This document shows, piece by piece, positions 37,861 to 46,510 of a DNA stretch of 64,000 bases. The notes below the pieces were generated by a model. That model searched no databases. It worked only from the letters and a program-made list of their open reading frames with translations, and had not been told where the DNA came from. The position numbers and the translations under genes were made by a program. This DNA is from Ferrovibrio sp. (GTDB lineage: Bacteria > Pseudomonadota > Alphaproteobacteria > Ferrovibrionales > Ferrovibrionaceae), in the NCBI RefSeq assembly GCF_019636075.1, contig NZ_JAHBYG010000001.1:62001-126000 (forward strand), read 5' to 3'. Within the stretch, counting starts at the first letter, position 1, and every line of letters begins with the position of its first letter.

Positions 37861-37917
37861 ATCGCCCATCGCCTATCGCCTATCGCCTTGCATGGGGCGA
37901 TGGTGGCGTGGGGCGAT
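37861..37917. repeat. ATCGCCY heptamer array with inverted copies
   Basis: Four heptamers (ATCGCCC then ATCGCCT three times) run from 37861 to 37888. Two reverse copies, GGGCGAT, follow at 37895-37901 and 37911-37917. The arms can fold into alternative hairpins. The block lies between the convergent YdcH and acyl-CoA ligase genes and may stop transcription in both directions. Confidence 0.8.
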
Positions 37918-37949
37918 GGTGTGAAGCGGGTGGGTGGCCCGGGGCTCGT

Positions 37950-39584
37950 TCAGAGCTTCCGGGCTCTCTCGCGCAATTCGAATTTCTGAATCTTGCCGGT
38001 GGATGTTTTCGGCAATTCGCTGAACACAACCGTTTTCGGCACCTTGAATTTCGCCAGTCGTTCGCGCGCGAAGGCGATGAGGTCGTCAGGCGTGGCCTTG
38101 CTGCCCTGCTTCAGGGTAACGAAGGCGCAGGGGGTTTCGCCCCAATGCGGGTCGGGCCGCGCCACAACGGCGGCTTCCATCACATCGGGATGCATGTAGA
38201 GCACGCCTTCCACTTCCAGCGTGGAGATATTCTCGCCGCCGGAGATGATGATGTCTTTCGAACGATCCTTGATCTGCAGATAGCCGTTCGGATAGACCAC
38301 GCCGAGATCGCCGGAATGGAACCAGCCGCCGGCGAAGGCTTCTTGCGTCGCTTTGGGATTCTTCAGGTAGCCCTTCATCACCACGTTGCCGCGAAACATG
38401 ATCTCGCCCATGGTCTGGCCATCGGCGGGCACCGGCTGCATGGTTTCGGGATTCAGTACGGTAACCCCTTCCTCAACGTGATAGCGCACGCCTTGGCGGG
38501 CCTTCAGCCCGGCGCGCTCGGAAATCGACAGCCGGTTCCATTCCTCATGCCAGTCGCAAACCACGGCCGGGCCATATACTTCGGTGAGGCCGTAAACATG
38601 GGTGATGTCGAAGCCCATTTCCTCCATGGCGGCAATCACCGCGGCCGGCGGCGCCGCGCCGGCGGTCATGCATTTCACGCCGGGCTTCAGCTTGGCCCGC
38701 ACATCCTCGGGCGCGTTGATCAGCATGGTCAGCACGGTGGGGGCGCCGCAGAAATGCGTTACGCCCAGATTGGCGAAGGCGTTGAACACGGCTGCCGGTT
38801 CCACCTTGCGCAGGCAGACATGCACGCCGGCCAGCATGGTGATGGTCCAGGGGAAGCACCAGCCGTTGCAATGGAACATCGGCAGGGTCCACAGATAGAC
38901 CGGATGCTTGGGCAGGTTCCAGGTCACGGAATTGCCCATGGTATTCAGATAGGCGCCGCGATGATGCGTCACCACGCCCTTGGGATTGCCGGTGGTGCCC
39001 GATGTGTAGCCCAGCGCGATGGCATCCCATTCGTCCTTCGGCCCAGACCAGGCGTAGTTGGGGTCGCCCTGCTGCAGGAAGGCTTCGTATTCGATGGAGC
39101 CGATATGCTTCGCATCCGGCACGGCGGCATCGTCGATATCGACCACGATAGGCTTGGGCGTTTTCAGCAATTCGAGCGCCTGCCGCGCCACGCCGGCGAA
39201 TTCGGCATCCACCAGCAGCAGCCTGGTTTCGCTATGTTCCAGGATGAAGGCGATGGCGGCGGCATCCAGGCGGATATTGATGGCATTCAGCACGGCCCCC
39301 GTGGCCGGCACGCCGAAATGCGCTTCCAGATGCGCGGGCGTGTTGGGGGCGATGATGGCCACGGTATCGCCGGGCTTGATGCCTTGCTTTTCCAGCGCCG
39401 AGGCGAGCCGGCGGCTGCGCGTGTAAAGCGCGGCGTAATCATAACGCCAGGCATCGTGGATCACGGCCAAGCGGTGCGGAAACACTTCCGCCGTGCGGCG
39501 CAGAAAGCTCAAGGGCGACAGCGGCTCGTAATTCGCCGGGGTCTTGTCCAGATCGCGATCGTAAATCGAGGCCATTTCGGGCAC
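37950..39584 (-). CDS. Acyl-CoA ligase (AMP-dependent fatty-acid / DmdB-like)
   Basis: A 544-residue adenylate-forming ligase. The phosphate loop is GYTSGTTGNPKGVVTHHRG, the A5-type motif is HVYGLTEVYGPAV, the hinge is DRSKDIIISGGENISTLEVE and the catalytic Lys is in PKTSTGKIQKFELRE. It activates a carboxylic acid with ATP and loads it on CoA. The family includes medium-chain acyl-CoA synthetases and methylmercaptopropionyl-CoA ligase; the substrate is not visible. GGAGGTGC precedes the ATG. It is monocistronic. Confidence 0.9.
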   Translation of the reverse strand: MPEMASIYDRDLDKTPANYEPLSPLSFLRRTAEVFPHRLAVIHDAWRYDYAALYTRSRRLASALEKQGIKPGDTVAIIAPNTPAHLEAHFGVPATGAVLNAINIRLDAAAIAFILEHSETRLLLVDAEFAGVARQALELLKTPKPIVVDIDDAAVPDAKHIGSIEYEAFLQQGDPNYAWSGPKDEWDAIALGYTSGTTGNPKGVVTHHRGAYLNTMGNSVTWNLPKHPVYLWTLPMFHCNGWCFPWTITMLAGVHVCLRKVEPAAVFNAFANLGVTHFCGAPTVLTMLINAPEDVRAKLKPGVKCMTAGAAPPAAVIAAMEEMGFDITHVYGLTEVYGPAVVCDWHEEWNRLSISERAGLKARQGVRYHVEEGVTVLNPETMQPVPADGQTMGEIMFRGNVVMKGYLKNPKATQEAFAGGWFHSGDLGVVYPNGYLQIKDRSKDIIISGGENISTLEVEGVLYMHPDVMEAAVVARPDPHWGETPCAFVTLKQGSKATPDDLIAFARERLAKFKVPKTVVFSELPKTSTGKIQKFELRERARKL

Positions 39585-39676
39585 CTCCAGAAATTCAGCG
39601 GCAAACGCTAACTTTTTGGCCGCTTGCGGGCAACCGCCAGCGCCGCCAATGTTTTTTGCCTGAGTTGCAAACCGGG

Positions 39677-40441
39677 TTAAAACCCGAAGCCGTCAGCCAG
39701 CAGTTTCAGGCCGCATAGCAGGGTCAGGCCATAGGCGATGCGGTAGAAAAGCTTGTCGTCGATATATTTGTGCAGCCAGATGCCCAGATATACGCCGGTC
39801 ACCGCCACCGGCATCAGCACCAGCGCGGTGCCCAGATTCACGGCGCTAAGCTGGCCCAGCCAGGCATAGGGCACCAGCTTCACGTAATTCAGCACGGCGA
39901 AATAAACCAGGCTGGTGCCGACGAACATGGTCTTGTTGATCTGCTGGGGCAGCAGATAGACCGACAGCGGCGGCGAACCGGCATGGGCCACGAAACTGGT
40001 GAAGCCGGAAATGCAACTCCAGAACAGGCCGCGACCGAGATGGCGCGGCATCGGCTCGGTGCTGTTGCGGCCCAACCATTTGTGCAGAACGAACACCACC
40101 GCCACCACGCCGACGATGATCTGCACACCCTGGTTGCTCACCCAATCGGCAGTCAATGCGCCGATCACGATGCCAACCAATGCGCCTGGCAGAATGATTG
40201 CCATGTTGGCGCGGTCCCAATGCTTGCGATAGCTCCACAGGCCGGCCAGATCCATGGCGCACAGCAGCGGCAGGGTGATGGCGGCGGCTTGCAGCGGCGG
40301 AATTGTCAGGCTCAGCAGCGGCAGGGCCAGCAATCCGGTGCCGGGCCCGAAGCCGCCCTTGCTCATCCCCACCACCAATACTGCCGGAATTGCGAGGGTG
40401 TAGAACCAGGGGTCGTGCAGCATCGGCAGGGATTCAAACAT
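39677..40441 (-). CDS. TauE/SafE-family anion permease
   Basis: A 254-residue membrane protein with about eight helices. The duplicated family pattern appears as VVGMSKGGFGPGTGLLALPLLS and, in the second half, SGFTSFVAHAGSPPLSVYLLPQQ. Family members export sulfite, sulfoacetate or related organosulfonates. The start at 40441 avoids the repetitive sequence upstream. It is the last gene on its strand in this block and is divergent from the coiled-coil gene. Confidence 0.88.
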   Translation of the reverse strand: MFESLPMLHDPWFYTLAIPAVLVVGMSKGGFGPGTGLLALPLLSLTIPPLQAAAITLPLLCAMDLAGLWSYRKHWDRANMAIILPGALVGIVIGALTADWVSNQGVQIIVGVVAVVFVLHKWLGRNSTEPMPRHLGRGLFWSCISGFTSFVAHAGSPPLSVYLLPQQINKTMFVGTSLVYFAVLNYVKLVPYAWLGQLSAVNLGTALVLMPVAVTGVYLGIWLHKYIDDKLFYRIAYGLTLLCGLKLLADGFGF

Positions 40442-40464
40442 GTCTTGCCCGGTTCGCGGTGATC

Positions 40465-40540
40465 GGTGATCTGGTTCAGGGGGGGAGTTCAGGGGGTAGT
40501 TCAGAAGATGGTTCGGGGGCTGGTTCGGTTGACGGTGATG
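40465..40540. repeat. Imperfect GGTTC/AGTTC repeats between TauE and coiled-coil genes
   Basis: GGTTCAGGGGG, AGTTCAGGGGG, AGTTCAG and GGTTCGGGGG recur with irregular spacing of about 14 to 20 bases, followed by GGTTCGG. It is the divergent promoter area of the two flanking genes and may reflect local duplication rather than binding sites. Confidence 0.6.
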
Positions 40541-40560
40541 GCCGCCGGAGTTTATCCTGC

Positions 40561-41055
40561 ATGTTAACTTTGTCACTCAACCTCATAAAGCATCACGATC
40601 GCATGGAAACCGCAATGGCGGCGGCCGTTGCCGCGATGGAGCAGGCTTTGCGCCGGTTGGATGCCGCTCTGGCATCCCGCGCCGTTGCCTTCAGGGCGCT
40701 CGGCGAACAGCATGGCCAGCTCAGCCTGGAACTGCGCACCACCACCGAGGCCCTGCAGGCAGCGCGCTCAGAGGCTATCGGGCTGCGTGAGCGCGCCGAT
40801 CTGGTGGATGCACTGCGTGCCGAGCTTGCCGCCATGCAGGCCGAGCGCGAAAAGCAGCCGGAGCCGGTGGACGCTCCGCCTGTCGTATCCATGCCAGCCG
40901 CAGCGGCACCCGCGGTTTCCGATGCCGCGGCGGATGAAATCGCCGCATTGAAGGCGGAATTGGCCGAATGCCGGGCTTATGAGGCGGAGCTTTTGCAGCG
41001 GCTGGATGCCATCATGGCGCGGTTGCGGCAGGCCCTGGCCGAGCCGGCAGCCTAG
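40561..41055 (+). CDS. Coiled-coil protein upstream of zapA
   Basis: A 164-residue protein of heptad-like helices (AAMEQALRRLDAALASRAVAFRALG, LRTTTEALQAARSEAIGLRERADLVDALRAELAAMQAE), an Ala/Pro linker, then a second helical part. Its place directly before zapA is typical of alphaproteobacterial DUF4164/ZapB-like coiled coils, which are thought to help division-ring bundling; this is inference from position. A start at 40603 is equally possible. It is probably co-transcribed with zapA (24-base gap). Confidence 0.7.
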   Translation: MLTLSLNLIKHHDRMETAMAAAVAAMEQALRRLDAALASRAVAFRALGEQHGQLSLELRTTTEALQAARSEAIGLRERADLVDALRAELAAMQAEREKQPEPVDAPPVVSMPAAAAPAVSDAAADEIAALKAELAECRAYEAELLQRLDAIMARLRQALAEPAA

Positions 41056-41079
41056 CGCCGGTGGAATAGAGAGGGCGCG

Positions 41080-41427
41080 ATGGCAGAGGTGAACGTTACC
41101 GTGAACGGCCGCAGCTATCCGATTGGCTGCGATGATGGCGAGGAAGCCCAGGTGCAGCGGCTTTCCGGCCTGGTGGATGGCCGCGTGCGCGAATTGGCGG
41201 CCCTGGTGGGGCAGGTTGGCGAGGCGCGCCTGCTGCTGATGGCCGCGCTTACCATGGCCGACGACCTGGAAGGCGCGCAGCGTGAATTGGCCGCGCTGAA
41301 AGAGGCCAGCAAGGCCGACGCGCAATCCGGCAACCTGGCGCGTGTCGAGGCCGAAACCGGCAGCGAAGCTCTGCTCAGCGTCGCCCGGCGGCTGGAAGAC
41401 ATTGCCGCCAAGCTGGAAGCGCCCTAG
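41080..41427 (+). CDS. zapA: Cell division protein ZapA
   Basis: A 115-residue ZapA: the beta strand pair EVNVTVNGRSYPIGCDDGEE and the long helix QVQRLSGLVDGRVRELAALVGQVGEARLLLMAALTMADDLEGA match the family. It crosslinks FtsZ filaments at mid-cell. Its TAG stop is part of the -10 box of the 6S RNA promoter, so the two transcription units overlap by a few bases. Confidence 0.95.
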   Translation: MAEVNVTVNGRSYPIGCDDGEEAQVQRLSGLVDGRVRELAALVGQVGEARLLLMAALTMADDLEGAQRELAALKEASKADAQSGNLARVEAETGSEALLSVARRLEDIAAKLEAP

Positions 41428-41430
41428 ATT
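41402..41430 (+). promoter_or_regulatory. Sigma70-type promoter of 6S RNA
   Basis: TTGCCG (41402-41407) and TAGATT (41425-41430) are exactly 17 bases apart, and the predicted 6S RNA start at 41437 lies 7 bases downstream. The -10 box includes the zapA stop codon. Confidence 0.65.
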
Positions 41431-41436
41431 GTAGCC

Positions 41437-41605
41437 GGACGATGTTCCTGCCCGGTGCGTTTGGTTTTCGCAACCCTGGGGCCAATGTCGATCTCTTAGG
41501 GAGCTGTCCCTGCCCTTGGCCGAGGCCTTGGGTATATGGCACCCACCTGGTACGCCAGGCCTTAGGAGGTTGGATACATACCGACGGCCATGGCGGGCAT
41601 CGTCC
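41437..41605 (+). ncRNA. ssrS: 6S RNA
   Basis: About 169 bases between zapA and the 5-formyltetrahydrofolate cyclo-ligase gene, the standard place for 6S RNA in Proteobacteria. The ends pair as a closing stem, GGACGAT (41437-41443) with ATCGTCC (41599-41605), extended by GCCCG with CGGGC after a bulge, and the middle contains long GC-rich imperfect helices around a large open bubble. 6S RNA mimics an open promoter and holds the housekeeping RNA polymerase. No protein frame fits here. Confidence 0.85.
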
Positions 41606-41617
41606 ACCTTAACTTCT

Positions 41618-41648
41618 AATGTCGATATTTATCTCTAAAATCGACATT
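41618..41648. promoter_or_regulatory. AT-rich inverted repeat behind 6S RNA
   Basis: AATGTCGAT (41618-41626) pairs perfectly with ATCGACATT (41640-41648) across 13 bases. A third ATCGATAATT lies at about 41659. It is AT-rich against a GC-rich background. It could end the 6S transcript or serve as operator for the following folate gene. Confidence 0.4.
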
Positions 41649-41692
41649 TTGGATTAAAATCGATAATTCCCCCTCAAGCCGAAATTTCCATT

Positions 41693-42340
41693 GTGCAGGC
41701 AGCTATCCCCGATCCCGTCGCTGTTGAAGCCGTTCATGCCGAGAAGGCGCGGCTGAGGGCGCGGTTGCGGGCGCGGCGGGCCGAGGCAGCGGCGGCCAAT
41801 GGCGCCGCGATTGCACAGGTGGCCGCCGAACGCTTTCTCGCAGCGATACCGCTAAAGCCCGATCTGGTGAAACCCGATCTGGCCATCGCCGGTTATTGGC
41901 CGATGGCCGATGAGCTGGATCCCAGGCCGCTGCTGGCGCGGTTGCGGACAGAGCATGGCGCGCGCATCCTGCTGCCGGTGACGCCGGCTCAGAAGGGCGG
42001 AGCGCTGGATTTTCGTGAATGGACCGAAAGCGCAACTTTGCTGCCCGGACGTTACGGCATTCCCGCGCCCGGGCCCCAGGCGGCGGCGTTGCGGCCGGAT
42101 ATAATGCTGGTGCCCTTGGTGGGTTTCGATGTAAAGGGCGAAAGGCTGGGCATGGGGGCGGGCTATTACGATGCCACCCTGGCGGCCTTGCGCAGCGATG
42201 GCGGCAAGGCGCCATTGGCCGTCGGTTATGCTTTTGCCGTGCAGCAGGCGCCTGCAATACCGGCGCGGCCGGAAGACCAGCGGCTGGATTGGGTGGTAAC
42301 GGAACGCGGTGCGATCTGGTGCGCCGGAAATGTAGGGTGA
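41693..42340 (+). CDS. 5-Formyltetrahydrofolate cyclo-ligase
   Basis: A 215-residue ATP-dependent enzyme (YgfA family). Conserved pieces are KARLRARLRARRAE at the N-terminus, AGYWPMADELDPRPLL, and the nucleotide/folate site VPLVGFDVKGERLGMGAGYYDATLA. It converts 5-formyl-THF to methenyl-THF. In E. coli it is linked with 6S RNA and persister formation. The GTG start is followed in the standard order by the phosphoesterase gene 1 base after its stop. Confidence 0.92.
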   Translation: MQAAIPDPVAVEAVHAEKARLRARLRARRAEAAAANGAAIAQVAAERFLAAIPLKPDLVKPDLAIAGYWPMADELDPRPLLARLRTEHGARILLPVTPAQKGGALDFREWTESATLLPGRYGIPAPGPQAAALRPDIMLVPLVGFDVKGERLGMGAGYYDATLAALRSDGGKAPLAVGYAFAVQQAPAIPARPEDQRLDWVVTERGAIWCAGNVG

Positions 42341-42341
42341 C

Positions 42342-43157
42342 GTGCGGATTTTGTATTGCGGAGATATTGTCGGCCGGTCTGGGCGCGATGCGGTGATCAA
42401 GCGCATACCGGAATTGCGCCGCGACCTGGCACTGGATTTCGTGATCGTGAATGGCGAGAACGCGGCGGCCGGCTTCGGTATCACCAGCCGCATCTGCGCC
42501 GAATTCTACGAAGCCGGCGTGGATGCCATCGTGCTGGGCAACCATGCCTGGGATCAACGCGAAACCCAGGCCTATATCCAGTCCGATCCGAAATTGCTGC
42601 GGCCGCTGAATTATCCCAAGGGCACGCCGGGGCGCGGTGCTGCGGTATTCACCACGCCGCGCGGGCGCAAGATTCTGGTAGCCCAGGTGATGGGCCGCGT
42701 GTTCATGGATCCGCTGGACGATCCCTTCGCCGGCATCGAGGCCGAACTGGCCAAGCATCGCCTCGGCCCCGGTGCCGGGCTGGATGCCATCGTGGTGGAT
42801 ATCCATGGCGAGGCCACCTCCGAGAAGATGGCGATGGGGCATTTCCTGGATGGCCGGGTTTCGCTGGTTTGCGGCACCCACAGCCATGTGCCCACGGCGG
42901 ATGCGCAGATCCTGCCCGGCGGCACGGCCTACCAAACCGATGCCGGCATGTGCGGCGACTACAATTCGGTGATCGGCATGGACAAGGCCGAGCCGATCCA
43001 TCGCTTTCTGCGCAAGGTGGCCAATGGCCGCTTCGAGCCCGCCAATGGCGAGGCCACGCTTTGCGCGGTGTTTGTCGAAACCGATGAAAAGACCGGCTTG
43101 GCCAGCCGCATCGTGCCGATCCGGCTGGGCGGCCGGCTTGCCCAGGCGACGCTCTGA
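42342..43157 (+). CDS. YmdB/TIGR00282-family metallophosphoesterase
   Basis: A 271-residue dinuclear-metal phosphoesterase. The ligands appear in order: CGDIVGRSGRD, VNGENAA, LGNHAWD, DIHGEATSEK and GTHSHVPTADAQ. Members hydrolyse cyclic nucleotides, and YmdB of Bacillus affects biofilm and RNA decay genes. It starts with GTG, 1 base past the folate enzyme stop, and its last 20 bases overlap the next gene. Confidence 0.92.
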   Translation: MRILYCGDIVGRSGRDAVIKRIPELRRDLALDFVIVNGENAAAGFGITSRICAEFYEAGVDAIVLGNHAWDQRETQAYIQSDPKLLRPLNYPKGTPGRGAAVFTTPRGRKILVAQVMGRVFMDPLDDPFAGIEAELAKHRLGPGAGLDAIVVDIHGEATSEKMAMGHFLDGRVSLVCGTHSHVPTADAQILPGGTAYQTDAGMCGDYNSVIGMDKAEPIHRFLRKVANGRFEPANGEATLCAVFVETDEKTGLASRIVPIRLGGRLAQATL

Positions 43158-43734
43158 TATTTTCGCTTCCCTGCTGGCCGAGGTTGCGGCCTGCCGGCAT
43201 TGCGAAGCAAATTTACCGCTGGGCCCGCGCCCGGTGGTGCGCGTGGCGCCCACCGCCCGGCTGCTGATCATCGGCCAGGCGCCGGGCACCCGCGTGCATG
43301 AAACCGGCATTCCCTGGAACGACCGCTCCGGCGACCGGCTGCGGCAATGGCTGGGGATCGAGCGCGAAGCCTTCTACGACAGCGGCCGCATCGCCATCAT
43401 GCCCATGGGCTTCTGCTATCCCGGCGTGGATGCCCGCGGCGGAGACAAGCCGCCCCGGCCGGAATGCGCGCCGCTCTGGCATCGGCGCCTGCTGGCCCAA
43501 CTGCCCGATATCCGCCTCACCCTGCTGGTCGGCGCTTATGCCCAGGCCCGGTATCTGGGCAAACGGCGCGGCGCCAGCCTGACCGAAACCGTGCAGCGTT
43601 TCGCCGAATATGGCCCGGATTTCCTGCCCCTGCCGCATCCCTCCTGGCGCACCACGGCCTGGGAGAAGCGCAATCCCTGGTTTGGGGAAGGGCTTTTGCC
43701 GGCACTCAGGCAGCGGATCGCCGCAGTTTTCTAG
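43138..43734 (+). CDS. Uracil-DNA glycosylase-family protein
   Basis: About 198 residues with the UDG-like fold: a CRHCEANLPLGPRPV N-terminus (CxxC), the active-site LLIIGQAPGTRVHETGIPWNDRSGDRLRQWLGI, and the DNA-leucine-loop LPLPHPSWRTTAWEKRNPWF. It resembles family 4/5-type enzymes or their DUF relatives that may not remove uracil. The likely start is a TTG at 43138 overlapping the previous gene; longer starts would be out of frame with family similarity. Confidence 0.8.
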   Translation: MPRRRSDIFASLLAEVAACRHCEANLPLGPRPVVRVAPTARLLIIGQAPGTRVHETGIPWNDRSGDRLRQWLGIEREAFYDSGRIAIMPMGFCYPGVDARGGDKPPRPECAPLWHRRLLAQLPDIRLTLLVGAYAQARYLGKRRGASLTETVQRFAEYGPDFLPLPHPSWRTTAWEKRNPWFGEGLLPALRQRIAAVF

Positions 43735-43805
43735 GACGTGGCTTGCATTTCGGGGCCGGGGGATTTATTCCCGCTTGTCCCACACTTTCGTTGCGCAGGT
43801 AGCCC

Positions 43806-44555
43806 ATGGCCGGTCATTCACAATTCAAGAACATCATGCACCGCAAAGGTGCCCAGGATGCCAAGAAGGCCAAGGTATTCACCAAGCTGATCCGCGAATT
43901 GACCACGGCGGCCAAGATGGGCCAGCCCGATCCGGCGGCCAATCCCCGTTTGCGTGCCGCCATCCAGGCCGCCCGCGTGGCCAATATGCCCAAGGATACG
44001 GTGGATCGCGCCATCAAGCGCGGCGCCGGCGGCGATGGCCAGGATAATTACGAAGAAGTGCGTTACGAGGGCTATGGCCCCGGCGGTGTTGCGGTGATCG
44101 TGGAGGCGCTGACCGACAATCGCAACCGCACCGCCGGCGAAGTGCGCGCCGCTTTCTCCAAGAATGGCGGTGCGCTGGGCGAAACCAATTCAGTGGCCTT
44201 CATGTTTGATCGTATCGGCCAGATCGTGTTTGCCGCCGGCATCGCCTCGGCCGACAAGATGATGGATGCCGCCATCGAGGCTGGCGCCGATGATTGCCAA
44301 AGCTCCGACGAGGAGCATGAGGTGGTGTGCAGCCAGGATGATTTCGCCGCTGTGCGCGATGCGCTGGAAAAAGCCGTGGGCGAACCGAAATCCGCCCGCC
44401 TGATCTGGCGCCCCAAGAACAGCGTGCCGATTGCCGGCGACAAGGCGGAAACGCTGATCAAGATGCTCGACGTGTTGGAAGATTCCGACGACGTGCAGCA
44501 GGTCTACGCCAATTTCGAAATCTCCGAAGACGAACTGAGCAAGCTCGCCTCCTGA
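43806..44555 (+). CDS. yebC: YebC/PmpR-family transcriptional/translation factor
   Basis: A 249-residue YebC protein with all three domains. It starts [25 protein letters not shown], then [26 protein letters not shown] and the acidic [27 protein letters not shown]. YebC members act as DNA-binding regulators or help ribosomes through proline-rich stretches. In many Proteobacteria it is next to ruvC; here AsmA is inserted between them on the other strand. Confidence 0.95.
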   Translation: MAGHSQFKNIMHRKGAQDAKKAKVFTKLIRELTTAAKMGQPDPAANPRLRAAIQAARVANMPKDTVDRAIKRGAGGDGQDNYEEVRYEGYGPGGVAVIVEALTDNRNRTAGEVRAAFSKNGGALGETNSVAFMFDRIGQIVFAAGIASADKMMDAAIEAGADDCQSSDEEHEVVCSQDDFAAVRDALEKAVGEPKSARLIWRPKNSVPIAGDKAETLIKMLDVLEDSDDVQQVYANFEISEDELSKLAS

Positions 44556-44560
44556 TTTCG

Positions 44561-46510
44561 TCAGCGCTTCTGCTGTTGCAGCAGCGTGGCGCAGTCGCTG
44601 TCGCCCTGCAGGCCGGGTTCGATGAAGGCCAACAGCGAGGCCAGGGGTGTGAAAATCACACCCAGCAATACCGCGCCGGCGGCCCGCGCGGCCAGCGGCG
44701 CGCCCTCAACGCCGATGGATGGTTTGCTGAAATGGCCGCCGATGGTGATCGGCGCGCGCAGGCTCAGCAGGCTGGTATCCTTGGGATGCGCCAGCATCCG
44801 CAGGCCCAGGCTTTCGGATGCCAGGTCGATATTGCCTTCCATGGTGAGCGTGCTGTCGTCGGTATCCAGCAAAAACAGCTTCGGCGTGGCCACGCCCTTG
44901 GCCACGGCGATATCGCCCACCATGCAATTGATCGGCGTGGTCTTGTCGCCCGCTATCGCAAAACCCAAGGCCTGCGCCACATCCAGGCCGACCAGTTCCA
45001 TCGCCAAATTCGACAATTTGCCCCGGTGCATCGTCAGCTTGATTTCGCCATCGGCGCTGGCCAGGGATTTGCGCAGGCTGTCGCCCCAGCCGACCAGCTT
45101 GATACGGCCGTGTAATTTGCCCTCGCCGCGCCCGGCCATGCCGGCGGCATCGAGAAACCGTTCCAACTGAAAGCCGATCAGCGCGATATCGTAATCCGAG
45201 CGCACGCGATCCTTTCGGGCATCTATCGTGATGCGCGCCACGGTCCGCCCGCCGGCGATGTCCAAGGCCAGCGGCGCCAGGCTGAGCACGCCGTCTTGCA
45301 AATCCAGGGTCAGCTTCACGCCATCTAGCGGTGCATTCGGCGCCACCACTTGGTCGGCCTGGAATTTCACCTTGGCATCCACCTGGCGGATTTCCTCTAC
45401 CATCAGCGGCGCATCGGGCAGCACGCGTATCGGCGCGGTTCGTTGTGTGAGCTGAGATTGCTGGCCGGCGGCTGGCGCAGGGTTTTGGGCGATCGCGGGA
45501 GGCGCCACGGGCGCCTGAGGCCCCACGCCGATCAGCGCGCCCATATCGCGGTAATCCAGCCGCTTCGAACGCAGGTCGGCTTCGATGAATAGGCGCGGCC
45601 GGCCGATATCGATCTGCAGATTGCCGGCGATATCGCTGCGGCCCATGGTGCCGCTCAGGTTTCGCAGTGTCCAGATGGCGCCCTTGCGGCCCACTTGCGC
45701 TTTCAGATCATAGGCCGGGGTGAGCGGCAGCGGGATGCCGGTCAATTCGCTCAACAGCGCCAGGTTGGGGCCCTGCATCTGCAATTCCAGATCCAGCCCT
45801 TCGAAACGCAGCGGGTCGCCCACATGGCCCCGGATGCGTGCCTTGCTGTCACCGGCAGAAAAATCCACGGCAAGCGGATAGGGGGCCGTGGCCTCCCGCA
45901 GGCTGAGCAGCGAACCGCCGGTCAGTTGGATGGCAAAGGGCTGTTTTTGCCAATCGCCACGCCCCTGAAAGCGCAGATCGTCGATGGATGAGCCCGACAG
46001 GCCGGAAGCGATCTTGCCCTGGACGTTCAGTCCCAGCACGGTATCGCGGAAGCGGACTTCACCATCACGGATGCGCAGCCGGCCGATCTGCACGCTATCG
46101 CCGCCAGTTTCCGTGCTGTCGGTACTATCGTCCAGCAGCCAGTTCGCTTTGTCTGCCGCCTCGCGCAGCAGGCCCAGCTTGGGCTTCTGCACGGTCAATT
46201 CCGGCAGGATCAGCTTGCCGCGCAGCAGGGCCGGCAGGTCGATCACCACCTCGATGCGTTCGGCAACCAGCACGTCGCCCTTGCCGGCCCAGGCTGGATT
46301 GCCGACATGCACGGCATCGAAACTGAAGCGCGGTTTCAACGCCCATTCGCCGGCAATGCCGCCGATGGCGATTTCGCGGCCGGTCTTCTGATGGGCCAGG
46401 CTGGTCAACGGACCGCGCAGCCAATTCCAGTCGAAAAAGGCCAGCCCAAGGCCGATGCCAAAGGCAAGGCCGCCGGTTATGCCCAATATCCATTTGTATC
46501 GTGATCGCAT
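44561..46510 (-). CDS. AsmA-family protein
   Basis: A 649-residue envelope protein with one N-terminal membrane anchor (YKWILGITGGLAFGIGLGLAFF). The AsmA features are FDAVHVGNPAWAGKGDVLVAERIEVVIDLPALLRGKLILPELTVQKPKL and, near the C terminus, KLSNLAMELVGLDVAQALGF. AsmA/YhdP-type proteins move phospholipids toward the outer membrane. A Pro/Ala/Gln-rich loop lies in the middle. The ATG at 46510 gives the anchor; the longer frame is low-complexity and unlikely. It ends 6 bases from yebC. Confidence 0.85.
   Translation of the reverse strand: MRSRYKWILGITGGLAFGIGLGLAFFDWNWLRGPLTSLAHQKTGREIAIGGIAGEWALKPRFSFDAVHVGNPAWAGKGDVLVAERIEVVIDLPALLRGKLILPELTVQKPKLGLLREAADKANWLLDDSTDSTETGGDSVQIGRLRIRDGEVRFRDTVLGLNVQGKIASGLSGSSIDDLRFQGRGDWQKQPFAIQLTGGSLLSLREATAPYPLAVDFSAGDSKARIRGHVGDPLRFEGLDLELQMQGPNLALLSELTGIPLPLTPAYDLKAQVGRKGAIWTLRNLSGTMGRSDIAGNLQIDIGRPRLFIEADLRSKRLDYRDMGALIGVGPQAPVAPPAIAQNPAPAAGQQSQLTQRTAPIRVLPDAPLMVEEIRQVDAKVKFQADQVVAPNAPLDGVKLTLDLQDGVLSLAPLALDIAGGRTVARITIDARKDRVRSDYDIALIGFQLERFLDAAGMAGRGEGKLHGRIKLVGWGDSLRKSLASADGEIKLTMHRGKLSNLAMELVGLDVAQALGFAIAGDKTTPINCMVGDIAVAKGVATPKLFLLDTDDSTLTMEGNIDLASESLGLRMLAHPKDTSLLSLRAPITIGGHFSKPSIGVEGAPLAARAAGAVLLGVIFTPLASLLAFIEPGLQGDSDCATLLQQQKR

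Noticed and set aside
37861-37888. CRISPR-like short repeats
   Set aside because: The units are 7 bases with no spacers and no cas genes nearby.
37908-39611. 567-codon plus-strand frame opposite the acyl-CoA ligase
   Set aside because: Shadow frame; all ligase motifs are on the minus strand.
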